This document shows, in pieces, positions 16,764 to 25,309 of a DNA stretch of 64,000 nt. Position 1 is the first letter of the stretch; each line of letters opens with the position of its first letter. The notes beneath the pieces were generated by a model that saw only the letters and a program-made list of their open reading frames with translations, was not told the DNA's origin and searched no databases. The position numbers and the translations under genes are program-made. The DNA is from Chitiniphilus shinanonensis DSM 23277 (lineage in GTDB: Bacteria; Pseudomonadota; Gammaproteobacteria; Burkholderiales; Chitinibacteraceae), in contig NZ_KB895339.1 in NCBI RefSeq assembly GCF_000374805.1, positions 1 through 64,000 of the forward strand, given 5' to 3'.

Positions 16764-18524
16764 TCAGCGTCGCGCATGCGCCAGCCGGCTCACCACGCCG
16801 ATCAGCGTGTCGATCTCGGCGCAGGTGTTGTAGAACGCCAGCGAGGGGCGCACCGTGGCCTCCAGCCCGAAGCGACGCAGGATGGGCTGTGCGCAATGGT
16901 GGCCGGAACGCACGGCGATGCCTTCCTCGTTCAGCGCGTGGCCGACCTCCTCGGTGCGATAGCCCGGCAACACGAACGACAGCACGCTGGTCTTCTCGCG
17001 CGCCGTGCCGATCAGCCGCAGGCCGGGAACGGTCTTGAGGCCGGCGGTGGCGTATTCGAGCAGGCCGTGTTCGTAGGCGGCGATGTGGTCGAGCCCCAGC
17101 CGCTCCACGTACTTGAGCGCGGCGCCCAGCCCCACGGCGTCGGCGATGTTGCCGGTGCCGGCCTCGAAGCGCATCGGCGCGGGCTGGAACACCGTCTTCT
17201 CGAAGGTCACGTCGGCGATCATGTTGCCGCCGCCTTGCCAGGGTGGCAGCGTCTCCAGCAGCTCGGCCTTGCCGTAGACCACGCCAATACCCGTGGGGGC
17301 GAACACCTTATGCCCGGAGAACACGAAGAAATCGGCATCGAGCGCGGCCACGTTCACCCGCAGGTGCGATACCGACTGCGCGCCGTCGATCAATACCCTG
17401 GCGCCCGCCGCGTGGCCCAGGCGGATGATCTCCGCGATCGGCGTCACCGTGCCCAGCGCGTTCGACACGTGCGTCACCGCGACGAGCCTGGTGCGGCTGT
17501 TCAGCAGCTTCTGGTATTCGTCCAACCGCAACTGGCCGTCGTCGTCCACCGGGATCACCCGCAGCGTCGCGCCCTTCTCGGCTGCCAGTTGTTGCCATGG
17601 CACGATGTTGGCGTGGTGCTCCAGGTGGCTGACGATGATTTCGTCGCCCGCGCCGATCTGTTGCTTGCCGAAGGTCTGCGCCACCAGGTTGATCGCCTCG
17701 GTGGCGCCGCGCACGAACACGATCTCCTCGGGCGAGCGGGCGCCGATGAAGCGGGTGACCGTCTGTCGCGCATCCTCGTAGGCGTCGGTGGCGCGGGCGG
17801 CCAGCTCGTGCGCCGCCCGGTGGATGTTGGAGTTCTCGTGCTCGTAGAACGCCGCCAGGCGCTCGATCACCGCGCGCGGCTTATGCGTGGTCGCGGCATT
17901 GTCCAGCCAGATCAAGGGCTTGCCGTTGACCCGCTCGGCCAGGATCGGAAAATCGCGCCGCACCGCGTTCACGTCGAACGGCGGCCGCGTCGCCTGCGGG
18001 TGGGCGGTGGCGTCGCCGCCGCGTTGCAGGCCGTCCGGCGTCAGGAAGTAATAGCTGCCCGCCGGCGCGAACTGCGCATGCGTGGTGCTGGGCCGGCCGA
18101 AGTCGATGTCCAGCACCAACGCAGCCAGCGCGTCGTTGCCGGGCAGACCGGCCGGGCCACCGCGCAAGGCATCGCCGCCCAGCGCCTGGGCCGCCAGGCC
18201 ATCGAGCGGATCGCTGCCGGTTTCGCCGAGGAAGTAATACGGCGTGCTCGGCGCGCCGGGCAGGGCGCCGCCACCAACGGCGGGCTGGTGCGCGGCGGGC
18301 GCCTGCGGCACGGCCAGCGTCTGCTGCCCGGCGCGGCCGGCCTGGGCGGGGATGCCGGCGCTGGCGGGTTCCAGCGTCGGCGCGACGCGTTGTGGCGCTG
18401 GCGCGGACTGCCCGGGCAGCAGCGCGAACAGCTCGCTCGCCAGCCGCGACAACTCTCCTTCACCCGGCAAGCCGGCCGCCGCCCCTGCGGGAAGCGGGTT
18501 ACTTGTAGGTGTCTGGATAGTCAT
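16764..18524 (-). CDS. Cysteine desulfurase, family 2A encapsulin cargo
   Basis: A 586-residue protein. Residues 183-586 are a complete SufS-type PLP cysteine desulfurase: PLP lysine Lys406 in FSGHKVFAP and the persulfide-forming Cys544 in RSGHHCAQP. Residues 1-182 are an extra Ala/Pro/Gly-rich, probably disordered domain absent from SufS. It contains LSRLASELFALLPG (25-38) and two copies of YYFL (96-99 and 158-161). Known family 2A encapsulin cargo enzymes have such N-terminal domains for loading into the shell. The gene overlaps the end of the shell gene by 26 bp. ATG 18524 was chosen because an upstream Met lies deeper in the shell gene. It should yield alanine plus enzyme-bound sulfane sulfur inside the compartment. 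Confidence 0.93.
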   Translation of the reverse strand: MTIQTPTSNPLPAGAAAGLPGEGELSRLASELFALLPGQSAPAPQRVAPTLEPASAGIPAQAGRAGQQTLAVPQAPAAHQPAVGGGALPGAPSTPYYFLGETGSDPLDGLAAQALGGDALRGGPAGLPGNDALAALVLDIDFGRPSTTHAQFAPAGSYYFLTPDGLQRGGDATAHPQATRPPFDVNAVRRDFPILAERVNGKPLIWLDNAATTHKPRAVIERLAAFYEHENSNIHRAAHELAARATDAYEDARQTVTRFIGARSPEEIVFVRGATEAINLVAQTFGKQQIGAGDEIIVSHLEHHANIVPWQQLAAEKGATLRVIPVDDDGQLRLDEYQKLLNSRTRLVAVTHVSNALGTVTPIAEIIRLGHAAGARVLIDGAQSVSHLRVNVAALDADFFVFSGHKVFAPTGIGVVYGKAELLETLPPWQGGGNMIADVTFEKTVFQPAPMRFEAGTGNIADAVGLGAALKYVERLGLDHIAAYEHGLLEYATAGLKTVPGLRLIGTAREKTSVLSFVLPGYRTEEVGHALNEEGIAVRSGHHCAQPILRRFGLEATVRPSLAFYNTCAEIDTLIGVVSRLAHARR

Positions 18525-19425
18525 GGTACTTGCCAATCTCCACGTCATCGAGCACGGCCAGGGCATCGTCGGTGAGCACTGCCAGCGAGCAATACAGCGA
18601 AATCAGGTAGGACGCGATGGCATTGCGGTTGATGCCCATGAAGCGCACCGACAGCCCGGGGCTCTGTTCGCCCGCCAGGCCCGGCTGGAACAGCCCGACC
18701 ACGCCCTGGCGCTTCTCGCCGGTGCGCAACAGCAGGATCTTGGTCTTGCCGTCGATGATGGGCAGCTTGTCCGAAGGCACCAGCGGAATGCCGCGCCAGG
18801 TGAGGAATTGCGAGCCGAACAGGCTGACGGTGGGCGGCGGCACGCCACGGCGGGTGCATTCGCGGCCGAAGGCGGCGATGGCCAGCGGGTGGGCGAGGAA
18901 GAAGCCCGGCTCCTTCCACACCCGGGTCAGCAGGTCGTCCATGTCGTCCGGCGTCGGCGCGCCGGTCAGCGTGGCAATGCGTTGCGAATCGGCCACGTTG
19001 GCCAGAAGGCCGTATTCCGGGTTGTTGATCAGCTCGGATTCCTGGCGCTCCTTGATCGTCTCGATGGTCAGGCGCAGCTGTTCCTTGATCTGGTCGTGCG
19101 GGCTGGAATACAGGTCCGACACGCGGGTGTGCACGTCGAGCACGGTGGTGACGGCGTTGAGGAACAGCTCGCGCGGCGCTTCGTCGTAATCGACGAAGGT
19201 GCGCGGCAGCTCGGCCTCGTCGCGCTGCGAGCAGCCGACGCGCACGTCGAGCGGGTTCTTCACCCGGTTCAGCCGGTAGATGCCGGCCTCGACCGGCAGC
19301 CATTGCAGCAGGTGGACCAGCCAGCGCGGCGAGATGGTGGAAAGTTGGGGGGTGGTCTTGGTGGCGTTGGCAAGCTGGCGGGCGGCGTTGTCGCCCAGGG
19401 CCAGTTGCACGTCTTGGTCGGCCAT
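18499..19425 (-). CDS. srpI: Family 2A encapsulin shell protein (SrpI-like)
   Basis: A 308-residue protein of the SrpI/MMP-I family, the HK97-fold shell of family 2A encapsulin nanocompartments. Recognisable family segments include LQWLPVEAGIYRLNRVKNP, the stretch VTTVLDVHTRVSDLYSSPHD, and the C-terminal region MGINRNAIASYLISLYCSLA. It has no signal peptide and no cyclic-nucleotide-binding insertion (the family 2B hallmark). The cysteine desulfurase cargo gene overlaps its 3' end. Rhodanese, serine acetyltransferase and an XRE regulator lie upstream on the same strand, the partner set reported for sulfur-related encapsulins. About 270 bp separate it from the upstream gene, and a promoter-like sequence is present there. 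Confidence 0.94.
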   Translation of the reverse strand: MADQDVQLALGDNAARQLANATKTTPQLSTISPRWLVHLLQWLPVEAGIYRLNRVKNPLDVRVGCSQRDEAELPRTFVDYDEAPRELFLNAVTTVLDVHTRVSDLYSSPHDQIKEQLRLTIETIKERQESELINNPEYGLLANVADSQRIATLTGAPTPDDMDDLLTRVWKEPGFFLAHPLAIAAFGRECTRRGVPPPTVSLFGSQFLTWRGIPLVPSDKLPIIDGKTKILLLRTGEKRQGVVGLFQPGLAGEQSPGLSVRFMGINRNAIASYLISLYCSLAVLTDDALAVLDDVEIGKYHDYPDTYK

Positions 19426-19470
19426 GGTGTGTTCCTGCGGGGGTTGGTGTGTGGTGAAAAGTTATAAGTA

Positions 19471-19510
19471 AATATCCAAAAAGCAGGATGACGACTCAAC
19501 ATGCTATAGC
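19471..19510 (-). promoter_or_regulatory. Candidate internal promoter and operator before the encapsulin gene
   Basis: On the reverse strand TTGAGT, 17 bp, GATATT ends 46 bp before the shell start. Immediately upstream of this -35 lies the palindrome GCTATAGC (19503-19510), an activator-like position. The region is AT-rich relative to its neighbours. It could let shell and cargo be expressed separately from the upstream genes. Confidence 0.35.
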
Positions 19511-19695
19511 CATCAAATTCGCGAAATCGTGTCGGCGACGCGCAAGCCGGGGCTGGCGCGGGCGAAAGCGCGCCGATGGATCGGTGCCAGGGCGGATTGA
19601 CGTACAAACGCGAAGATGAAAGCGGGGATGCGGGGCAGGGCGGCGTGGCGCCGCACCGGCGATTGGGGCCGGCGAAAACGCGCCGCCGACCGCGT

Positions 19696-19923
19696 CTATT
19701 CGCAGAAGGTGATCAGTTCCGACAGCTTGACGCCCAACGCGCGGGCCAGCTTGGCGGCGGTATCCAGCGAGGGCATGGCATCGCCGCGCTCGATCTCGCC
19801 CAGGTAGGAACGGTTGAGGTCGGCGCGCTCGGCCAGCGCTTCCTGCGACCAGCGGTGCTGGCGCCGCCAATGGCGGACCACCTTGCCGAACTGGCGGCCC
19901 AGGAGCGGCGGCGCGGCATTCAT
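19696..19923 (-). CDS. Small XRE-family HTH regulator in the encapsulin operon
   Basis: A 75-residue Cro/CI-type DNA-binding protein consisting of the helix-turn-helix only: RHWRRQHRWSQEALAER (positions about 17-33), then LNRSYLGEIERG and MPSLDTAAKLARALGVKLSEL. Its start codon at 19923 overlaps the stop of the serine acetyltransferase gene (ATGA), implying translational coupling. There is no sensor domain, so any signal must come through a partner or its dosage. It lies directly upstream of the shell gene and its palindrome, making it the natural candidate regulator of this operon. Function is inferred from position. Confidence 0.85.
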   Translation of the reverse strand: MNAAPPLLGRQFGKVVRHWRRQHRWSQEALAERADLNRSYLGEIERGDAMPSLDTAAKLARALGVKLSELITFCE

Positions 19924-20858
19924 GCGGGCACACCGCTGCGGGTGTCGGCGTTGGCCTGGGTGATCTGGCTGCCGGGTGGCACGCTGCGAGTCAGCCAGAC
20001 ATTGCCGCCGATGACCGATCCCTGGCCGATGGTGATGCGGCCGAGGATGGTGGCGCCGGCATAGATCACCACGTCGTCCTCGACGATGGGATGGCGGGCA
20101 TTGCCCTTGAGCAGCACCCCGTCGTCGTCGTGGTCGAAGCGCTTGGCGCCCAGCGTCACCGCCTGGTAGAGCCGTACCCGCTGGCCGATGACGGCCGTTT
20201 CGCCGATCACCACGCCAGTGCCGTGGTCGATGAAGAAATCGCTGCCGATCCGCGCGCCGGGATGGATGTCCACGCCGGTCTCGGTATGGGCGATCTCGGC
20301 GACGATGCGGGCGAGCAGCGGCGCGTCCAGCCGATAGAGCTGGTGCGCCAGCCGGTGCAGGATGATGGCGTGGATGCCCGGATAGCACAGCAGCACCTCG
20401 TCGACGCTGCGCGCCGCCGGGTCGCCCCGGTAGGCGGCCTCGATGTCTGTGTCGATCAGCGCGCGCAGGCCGGGCAACGCGGCGGCGAAGCGCCCGGCGA
20501 TCTCCCGCGCCTGGGCGGCGATGCCGGCCGCGTCGTTGCGCGGACGCACCAGGCCCAGCTCCAGCTGCAACTGCCGCAGCAGCGCGTTCAGCGCCTGGTT
20601 CAACGTGTAGCCGACGTAGTAGTCCTCGTCCTGCTGGCGCAATTCCACCGGCCCCAGGCGCATCGGGAACAGCACGCCGCACAGATCGCGCACGATGGCG
20701 CGCAGGGCATCGCGCGAGGGGAACTCGCGCTCGCCGGAGGCGGCGCTGCGCTGGTGCTTGGCGCGCCAGCGGCGGCGGGCCTGGTGCAGCTCGGTCACCA
20801 CCTGGTCCAGATCCCAGGACCAATCCTGTTCGTTGCGCTCGGGCGGGGAAAAGGTCAT
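19920..20858 (-). CDS. Serine O-acetyltransferase (EpsC/SrpH type)
   Basis: A 312-residue serine acetyltransferase that makes O-acetylserine for cysteine synthesis. The N-terminal helical half (about 1-170) is followed by the left-handed beta-helix with the active-site segment EIAHTETGVDIHPGARIG, then FIDHGTGVVIGE and VTLGAK. It is longer than CysE and fits the EpsC/SrpH subgroup found next to family 2A encapsulins. ATG 20858 gives the best N-terminus; a longer frame would run into the upstream rhodanese. It lies 16 bp after the rhodanese gene and overlaps the XRE gene by 4 bp. The product feeds cysteine synthase, closing a loop with the desulfurase cargo. Confidence 0.92.
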   Translation of the reverse strand: MTFSPPERNEQDWSWDLDQVVTELHQARRRWRAKHQRSAASGEREFPSRDALRAIVRDLCGVLFPMRLGPVELRQQDEDYYVGYTLNQALNALLRQLQLELGLVRPRNDAAGIAAQAREIAGRFAAALPGLRALIDTDIEAAYRGDPAARSVDEVLLCYPGIHAIILHRLAHQLYRLDAPLLARIVAEIAHTETGVDIHPGARIGSDFFIDHGTGVVIGETAVIGQRVRLYQAVTLGAKRFDHDDDGVLLKGNARHPIVEDDVVIYAGATILGRITIGQGSVIGGNVWLTRSVPPGSQITQANADTRSGVPA

Positions 20859-20874
20859 GTGCGTTCCGTGCGGA

Positions 20875-21366
20875 TCAATCCTGCACCCAGGGCAGGCCGG
20901 CATGACGCCAGCCGTTGGAGGCGCCGCGCTGCTGGTCGGCATCGAGATCGCCTTCGAAGCCTTCCAGCACGTTGAACACGTTGGTGTAGCCGGCGCGGCC
21001 GGCCGCCTCGGCCGCGGTCGCCGAGCGCTTGCCGCTGCGGCACAGCAGCAGGATGGTGTCGTGCTTGCCAGCGAGCTTGCCCAGCTCCAGCGTGAAGCGC
21101 GGGTTGGGCAGCAGGGCGGCGCCGATCTGCCAGGCGACGTGGCCGCTGCCCGGCACGTGGCCGACGAACTTGCGTTCCTCGCCGGTGCGCACGTCGATCA
21201 GCTTGGCGGCGTGGTTGGAGAACAGCGCCCAGGCTTCGTCCGGCCGGACGCCGCCGGCATAGCCGAGGTTGCTGGCGCGGGCGGCGGCCCGTGCCGCTTC
21301 GAGGATGGCGAGCAGCTCGGGCGCGATGGCGCCGTGGTCCTGGAGCGTGGATGGGGTGGGGGGCAT
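20875..21366 (-). CDS. Single-domain rhodanese of the encapsulin operon
   Basis: A 163-residue rhodanese-like sulfurtransferase. The domain covers about residues 35-140 with active loop CRSGKRS (Cys109) followed by AAEAAGRAGYTNVFNVLEGFEG. The C-terminal tail (GASNGWRHAGLPW) is typical of this periplasm-lacking, cytosolic subgroup. It is the first gene of the reverse-strand encapsulin operon. A rhodanese partner is characteristic of family 2A loci and could move persulfide sulfur to or from the compartment. The upstream 131 bp contain an AT-rich tract unlike the surrounding DNA. Confidence 0.92.
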   Translation of the reverse strand: MPPTPSTLQDHGAIAPELLAILEAARAAARASNLGYAGGVRPDEAWALFSNHAAKLIDVRTGEERKFVGHVPGSGHVAWQIGAALLPNPRFTLELGKLAGKHDTILLLCRSGKRSATAAEAAGRAGYTNVFNVLEGFEGDLDADQQRGASNGWRHAGLPWVQD

Positions 21367-21407
21367 GGCGGCACTTCCTTTCGTCTTGGGGGCGACGTGG
21401 TGCAGCC

Positions 21408-21434
21408 ACTATATGGGGCGGTTTTATATTTCAA
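21408..21434 (-). promoter_or_regulatory. Candidate promoter of the encapsulin operon
   Basis: On the reverse strand TTGAAA, 15 bp, TATAGT; both hexamers are 5 of 6 but the spacing is short. It lies within the AT-rich tract upstream of the rhodanese start, which also contains TTTGATTT at 21442-21449. No sigma-54 site is present, so this operon is probably not a direct SfnR target. Confidence 0.3.
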
Positions 21435-21497
21435 AAAATAATTTGATTTTATGTCTTAATAATTTTTTATGGATGTCCGCGCCCGGCAGCGACGCGC

Positions 21498-22577
21498 TCA
21501 GCGCAGGGCGTCGATCTCGCCGTTCTTGATCAGGCGCGCGCGCAGGATGTTGCGGCTGATGCCCAGCAGCTTGGCCGCCTGCACCTGGTTGCGGTGGCAA
21601 TGGTGGTAGGCGGTGCGCATCACCATTTCCTCGATCTGCTCGAACAGTGCCTCGCGGTCTTCCTCGAACAGTGCGAGCAGCGCTTGTTCCAGCTGGGTGG
21701 CGGCGTCGGGCGGCGCGCTCGGCGCGGTGGCGCGCCGCAATTGCAGCGACGACAGGTGCAGATCGTCGCCGCGCAGCACCTGGTTGCGGCAGACCAGCAG
21801 CGCGTGGTGCACGGCGTTTTCCAGCTCGCGGATATTGCCGGGCCACGCGTGTTGCAGCAGCTTGTGCTCGGCGTCGGCGGCGATCCCCACCTTGCCGTAG
21901 CCCAGCCGCCGCCGGTATTCGTCGACGAAGTAGCGCGCCAGCGGCAGGATGTCGCCGGGGCGGTCGCGCAGCGCCACCAGTTCCAGATTCACCACCCGCA
22001 GCCGGTAGAACAGGTCCTCGCGGAAATGCCCGGCGGCCACGGCTTCCTCCAGCCGCACATTGGTGGCCGCGATCACCCGCACGTCGATCGGCACCGCCTT
22101 GCGCGAGCCCAGCCGCACCACTTCGCGTTCCTGGAGCACCCGCAACAGTTTTACCTGGATGCTCATCGGCAGATCGCCGATCTCGTCCAGGAACAGCGTG
22201 CCGCCGCTGGCCGCCTCGAACCACCCGGCCTTGGCCGAGAAGGCGCCGGTGAACGCGCCTTTCTCGTGGCCGAACAGTTCGCTCTCCACCAGCGATTCGG
22301 AGAACGCGCCGCAGTTCACCGCCACGAAGGGCCCGTGCGCCCGGTGGCTGAGCGCGTGCACGTGGCGGGCGATCAGCTCCTTGCCGGTGCCGGTCTCGCC
22401 GATGATCAGCACATTGGCTTCGCTGGGCGCTACCTGGCGGATCCGCCCCAGCAGCGCCACCGATCTGGGGTCTTCGAACACCTGGGCGGTGGCGCGGATC
22501 GACGTGGCCAGCGCCTGCGAGTTCGGCAGGGTGATCAGCGGCGCGTCGTCGCCGTCTTCGCGGTAGCGTGCATTCAT
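21498..22577 (-). CDS. sfnR: Sigma-54-dependent activator SfnR
   Basis: A 359-residue bacterial enhancer-binding protein without a sensory domain: a short N-terminus, the AAA+ sigma-54 interaction domain (about 37-270) with Walker A GETGTGKE (60-67), the sigma-54 contact loop GAFTGA (107-112), Walker B TLFLDEIG, the arginine-finger region, and a C-terminal Fis-type helix-turn-helix ([17 protein letters not shown]). Size and layout match SfnR, which activates sulfone and sulfonate genes in Pseudomonas when sulfate is scarce. The start at 22577 overlaps the upstream monooxygenase stop, so both genes are coexpressed, probably autoregulated from the sigma-54 promoter at 23828-23843. Confidence 0.93.
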   Translation of the reverse strand: MNARYREDGDDAPLITLPNSQALATSIRATAQVFEDPRSVALLGRIRQVAPSEANVLIIGETGTGKELIARHVHALSHRAHGPFVAVNCGAFSESLVESELFGHEKGAFTGAFSAKAGWFEAASGGTLFLDEIGDLPMSIQVKLLRVLQEREVVRLGSRKAVPIDVRVIAATNVRLEEAVAAGHFREDLFYRLRVVNLELVALRDRPGDILPLARYFVDEYRRRLGYGKVGIAADAEHKLLQHAWPGNIRELENAVHHALLVCRNQVLRGDDLHLSSLQLRRATAPSAPPDAATQLEQALLALFEEDREALFEQIEEMVMRTAYHHCHRNQVQAAKLLGISRNILRARLIKNGEIDALR

Positions 22578-23782
22578 GAGTAGAAGCTCGGGGTTGGATA
22601 GTGTTGCAGCAGCGCCCACTCGCCCAGCTCGCGCAGCTTGTAGTCGACCGGGTCGTGCAGGGTGTGGGTGCGCAGGTTGCGCCAGTGGCGGTCCAGCCGC
22701 AGCCCGGCATGGGTGGAGCGGGCGCCGGTCACGTCGAACATGCGGCTGGTCACGTCGAGGCCGACGCGGGTGGCTGCGACCTTGGCCGCCGCGATGGCCA
22801 GTGCCACCTCGCCGCGCCCGGCTTCGTCCAGCGCCTCGCCTTGCCGCCACGCGGCCTCGAAGTGCGCCGCCGCGCGCTCGATCAGGCTGCGCACGCCTTC
22901 CAGCCCGGCCCAGAATTCGCCGTAGTGGTTGAGCACGTAAGGGTCCTGCCACGACTGCTCGACCTGGGCGCGATGCCAGGGCCGCGCCTCGTTCAGCGTG
23001 TAGTGGCGCGCGTCCTGGTAGGCGCCTTCGGCGATGCCGAGGTAGATGTTGGCCAGGATCAGCTGCGCCAGCAGCGGGCGCAGGCAGGAAAACGGCGTGG
23101 AGAGCGGGCCGGGGTCGGCCAGGATCTCGTGTTCCTCCACCCGCACCCGCTCGAAGTCGACGCTGCCGCTGTCGGTCTGGCGCTGGCCGATGTTGTCCCA
23201 GTCGGCGTGCACCGAGATGCCGCTGCGCAGCGTGGGCACGGCGGCGACCAGCAATTGGCGCGTGTCCTGGTCGAGCGCGGAGGCGATCAGCATCTCGGAA
23301 TCGGTCGCGCCCGAGCAGAAGCTCTTGCGGCCGGAGAATTCGCGCCAGCCGTCGAAGCGGCGGGCGACGGTGCGCTCGTCCAGCGGGTTGAGCGCGTTGC
23401 CCCAGAACCAGTCGTGCGCGGCGGTATGCTCGAACCACGGCTGCCATTGTTCGGGGCGCGAGAACAGCCGCACTGTCGCCAGCATCAGGTGGTGGAAGGC
23501 ATAGACGTGCGCCACCGAGCTGTCGCTGGTGGCGAGCAGTCGCACCGTGCGCATCACGGTCGGCCAGTCGCCGCCGCCGCCGCCGAACCGGGCGGGGATG
23601 GCCAGGCGCAGCAGGCCGCTGGCGCGCAGCGCGTCGCGCTCGGCCTTGGGCGTGCCGCCGCGGTGGTCGCGCTCGGCGGCGGTCGCGGCGAAGGCCAGCG
23701 CCAGGTGGCGGGCGATGTCCTCGGCGGATCGGGCGCGCTCGGGGTCGAGCAGGTAGGACGGTGGCAGGTGCGGGCTGTTCAA
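22574..23782 (-). CDS. MsuC-like FMNH2-dependent monooxygenase (acyl-CoA dehydrogenase fold)
   Basis: A 402-residue protein of the acyl-CoA-dehydrogenase-like monooxygenases that act in sulfonate and sulfone use (MsuC/SfnC group). Features are the N-terminal helical domain, the middle segment [19 protein letters not shown], the motif [16 protein letters not shown], and the C-terminal [24 protein letters not shown]. It is a close paralogue of the protein at 25309-26502 on the other side of the control region. The start is TTG 23782 with GAGGA upstream. An in-frame ATG further up lies inside the sigma-54 promoter, so it cannot be used on that transcript. Coupled to sfnR downstream. Confidence 0.85.
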   Translation of the reverse strand: MNSPHLPPSYLLDPERARSAEDIARHLALAFAATAAERDHRGGTPKAERDALRASGLLRLAIPARFGGGGGDWPTVMRTVRLLATSDSSVAHVYAFHHLMLATVRLFSRPEQWQPWFEHTAAHDWFWGNALNPLDERTVARRFDGWREFSGRKSFCSGATDSEMLIASALDQDTRQLLVAAVPTLRSGISVHADWDNIGQRQTDSGSVDFERVRVEEHEILADPGPLSTPFSCLRPLLAQLILANIYLGIAEGAYQDARHYTLNEARPWHRAQVEQSWQDPYVLNHYGEFWAGLEGVRSLIERAAAHFEAAWRQGEALDEAGRGEVALAIAAAKVAATRVGLDVTSRMFDVTGARSTHAGLRLDRHWRNLRTHTLHDPVDYKLRELGEWALLQHYPTPSFYS

Positions 23783-23827
23783 AAGGGTTCCTCGACGATT
23801 GCTGCCCAGGCAGCACCCGTGTCCTTG

Positions 23828-23843
23828 AGCACGCTTCGTGCCA
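23828..23843 (-). promoter_or_regulatory. Sigma-54 promoter for the monooxygenase-sfnR operon
   Basis: Reverse strand TGGCACGAAGCGTGCT: GG and GC elements with the invariant 10-bp spacing and a full TGGCACG -24 box. It ends 46 bp before the TTG start. Confidence 0.88.
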
Positions 23844-23895
23844 GCGCCCATCTGCGGCGCAGCCCAGCAAAATCGCGCCCGCCGCCGGCCCGCTG

Positions 23896-23944
23896 CTGCT
23901 GAAAAACCAGCAAATGCCGGCCGGATCTGCTGATTTTCGAGCAA
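23896..23944. promoter_or_regulatory. SfnR enhancer pair facing the reverse promoter
   Basis: Two dyads: CTGCTG-N6-CAGCAA (23896-23913) and CTGCTG-N6-GAGCAA (23927-23944). Their centres are exactly 31 bp apart (three helical turns) and lie 61.5 and 92.5 bp upstream of the -24 T of the reverse promoter. SfnR binding is inferred from geometry and gene context. Confidence 0.75.
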
Positions 23945-24010
23945 TCGCCAGGGCGACGCGGGAACCGGGGCGGACATCGCCGCGCCGCGACGGCGCAGCC
24001 TGGGTCAAAT

Positions 24011-24059
24011 CTGCTGCTGGGGCAGCAGCCGCGGCCGGCGATTGCTGGTGCATCAGCAA
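24011..24059. promoter_or_regulatory. SfnR enhancer pair facing the forward promoter
   Basis: Two dyads: CTGCTG-N6-CAGCAG (24011-24028) and TTGCTG-N6-CAGCAA (24042-24059). The centres are again 31 bp apart and lie 92.5 and 61.5 bp upstream of the forward promoter's -24 T, a mirror image of the pair at 23896-23944. Confidence 0.75.
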
Positions 24060-24111
24060 GCCCGGCGGGCGGCGCGGCCCCGGCGCGGGCAAATGCCGGG
24101 CCCGCGGCGCT

Positions 24112-24127
24112 TGGCACGCTCCCTGCT
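24112..24127 (+). promoter_or_regulatory. Sigma-54 promoter for ssuD
   Basis: TGGCACGCTCCCTGCT with GG-N10-GC spacing, ending 36 bp before the ssuD start. CAGGAG at 24152-24157 is the ribosome site. Confidence 0.88.
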
Positions 24128-24163
24128 CTGGAGAGCCGCCTGAATCCCGCTCAGGAGCGTTTC

Positions 24164-25309
24164 ATGCAGTTGTTCTGGTTTCTTCCCACGCACGGCGACA
24201 GCCGTTATCTCGGCACCAGCCACGGTGCGCGCGCGGTCAATCACGCCTATCTGCGGCAGGTGGCGCAGGCGGCGGACGAACTCGGCTTCGAGGGCGTGCT
24301 GATCCCCACCGGCCGCTCGTGCGAGGACGCCTGGGTGGTCGCCTCGTCGCTGGCGCCGCTCACCGAGCGCCTGAAGTTCCTGGTCGCCATCCGCCCCGGC
24401 ATCGTCTCGCCCACGGTATCGGCGCGCATGGCGGCCACGCTCGATCGTCTGTCCGGCGGCCGGCTGCTGCTCAACGTGGTCACCGGGGGCGACCCCGACG
24501 AGCAGCACGGCGACGGCAGCTTTCTCAGCCACGCCGAGCGCTACGAGGTGACCGACGAGTTCCTGCGCATCTGGCGCGGCGTGGCGGCCGGCGAGACGGT
24601 GAACTTCAGCGGCAGGCATCTGCGCGTCGAGAACGCCAAGGCGCTGTATCCGCCGGTGCAGCGACCGTACCCGCCGCTGTGGTTCGGCGGCTCGTCCGAT
24701 GCCGCGGTCGAGCTGGCCGCCGAGCAGGTGGACGTCTACCTCACCTGGGGCGAGCCGCCGGCCGCCGTGGCGCAGAAGATCGCGGCGGTGCGCGAGCGGG
24801 CGGCCGCGCTGGGCCGCACGGTGAAATTCGGCATCCGGCTGCACGTGATCGTGCGCGAGACCAGCGCCCAGGCGTGGCAGGCCGCCGAGGAACTGATCCG
24901 CTACGTGACCGACGACACCGTCGCCGCCGCGCAGCAGGCGTTCGCCCGCTTCGACTCGGTGGGGCAGCAGCGCATGGCCGCCCTGCACGGCGGGCGGCGC
25001 GACCGGCTGGAGATCTCGCCCAACCTGTGGGCGGGGGTCGGCCTGGTGCGCGGCGGCGCCGGCACCGCCCTCGTCGGCAGCCCAGAGGAAGTGGCGGCGC
25101 GGATGCGCGAGTACGCCGACCTCGGCATCGAGACCTTCATCTTCTCCGGCTACCCGCACCTGGAAGAAGCGTACCGCGTGGCCGAACTGCTGTTCCCGCT
25201 GCTGCCCATCGCGCAACGCGAGCGGGCGGGGCAGACCAACCTCACCGGGCCGTTCGGCGAAATGATCGCCAACGACATCCTGCCCGCCAGCGCCAAGGAG
25301 CCCGCCTGA
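24164..25309 (+). CDS. ssuD: FMNH2-dependent alkanesulfonate monooxygenase
   Basis: A 381-residue bacterial-luciferase-type flavoprotein, the same length as E. coli SsuD, that splits alkanesulfonates into aldehyde and sulfite using FMNH2 from a separate reductase. Family segments are clear: [17 protein letters not shown] at the N-terminus, [21 protein letters not shown], the segment [15 protein letters not shown], and [22 protein letters not shown] near the end. The stop overlaps the next start (ATGA). The reductase is probably msuE at 34820-35389. It is driven by a sigma-54 promoter. Methanesulfonate (MsuD) versus longer alkanesulfonates cannot be decided here. Confidence 0.95.
   Translation: MQLFWFLPTHGDSRYLGTSHGARAVNHAYLRQVAQAADELGFEGVLIPTGRSCEDAWVVASSLAPLTERLKFLVAIRPGIVSPTVSARMAATLDRLSGGRLLLNVVTGGDPDEQHGDGSFLSHAERYEVTDEFLRIWRGVAAGETVNFSGRHLRVENAKALYPPVQRPYPPLWFGGSSDAAVELAAEQVDVYLTWGEPPAAVAQKIAAVRERAAALGRTVKFGIRLHVIVRETSAQAWQAAEELIRYVTDDTVAAAQQAFARFDSVGQQRMAALHGGRRDRLEISPNLWAGVGLVRGGAGTALVGSPEEVAARMREYADLGIETFIFSGYPHLEEAYRVAELLFPLLPIAQRERAGQTNLTGPFGEMIANDILPASAKEPA

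Noticed and set aside
19590-19620. Possible degenerate second copy of the 271-bp element end (ATTGACGTACAAACGCG)
   Set aside because: Only about 12 scattered matches, no partner arm and no stem; chance similarity is likely.
21367-21497. Sigma-54 promoter for the encapsulin operon
   Set aside because: No GG-N10-GC with TGGCA-like -24 box on the reverse strand in this gap, so direct SfnR control is not supported.
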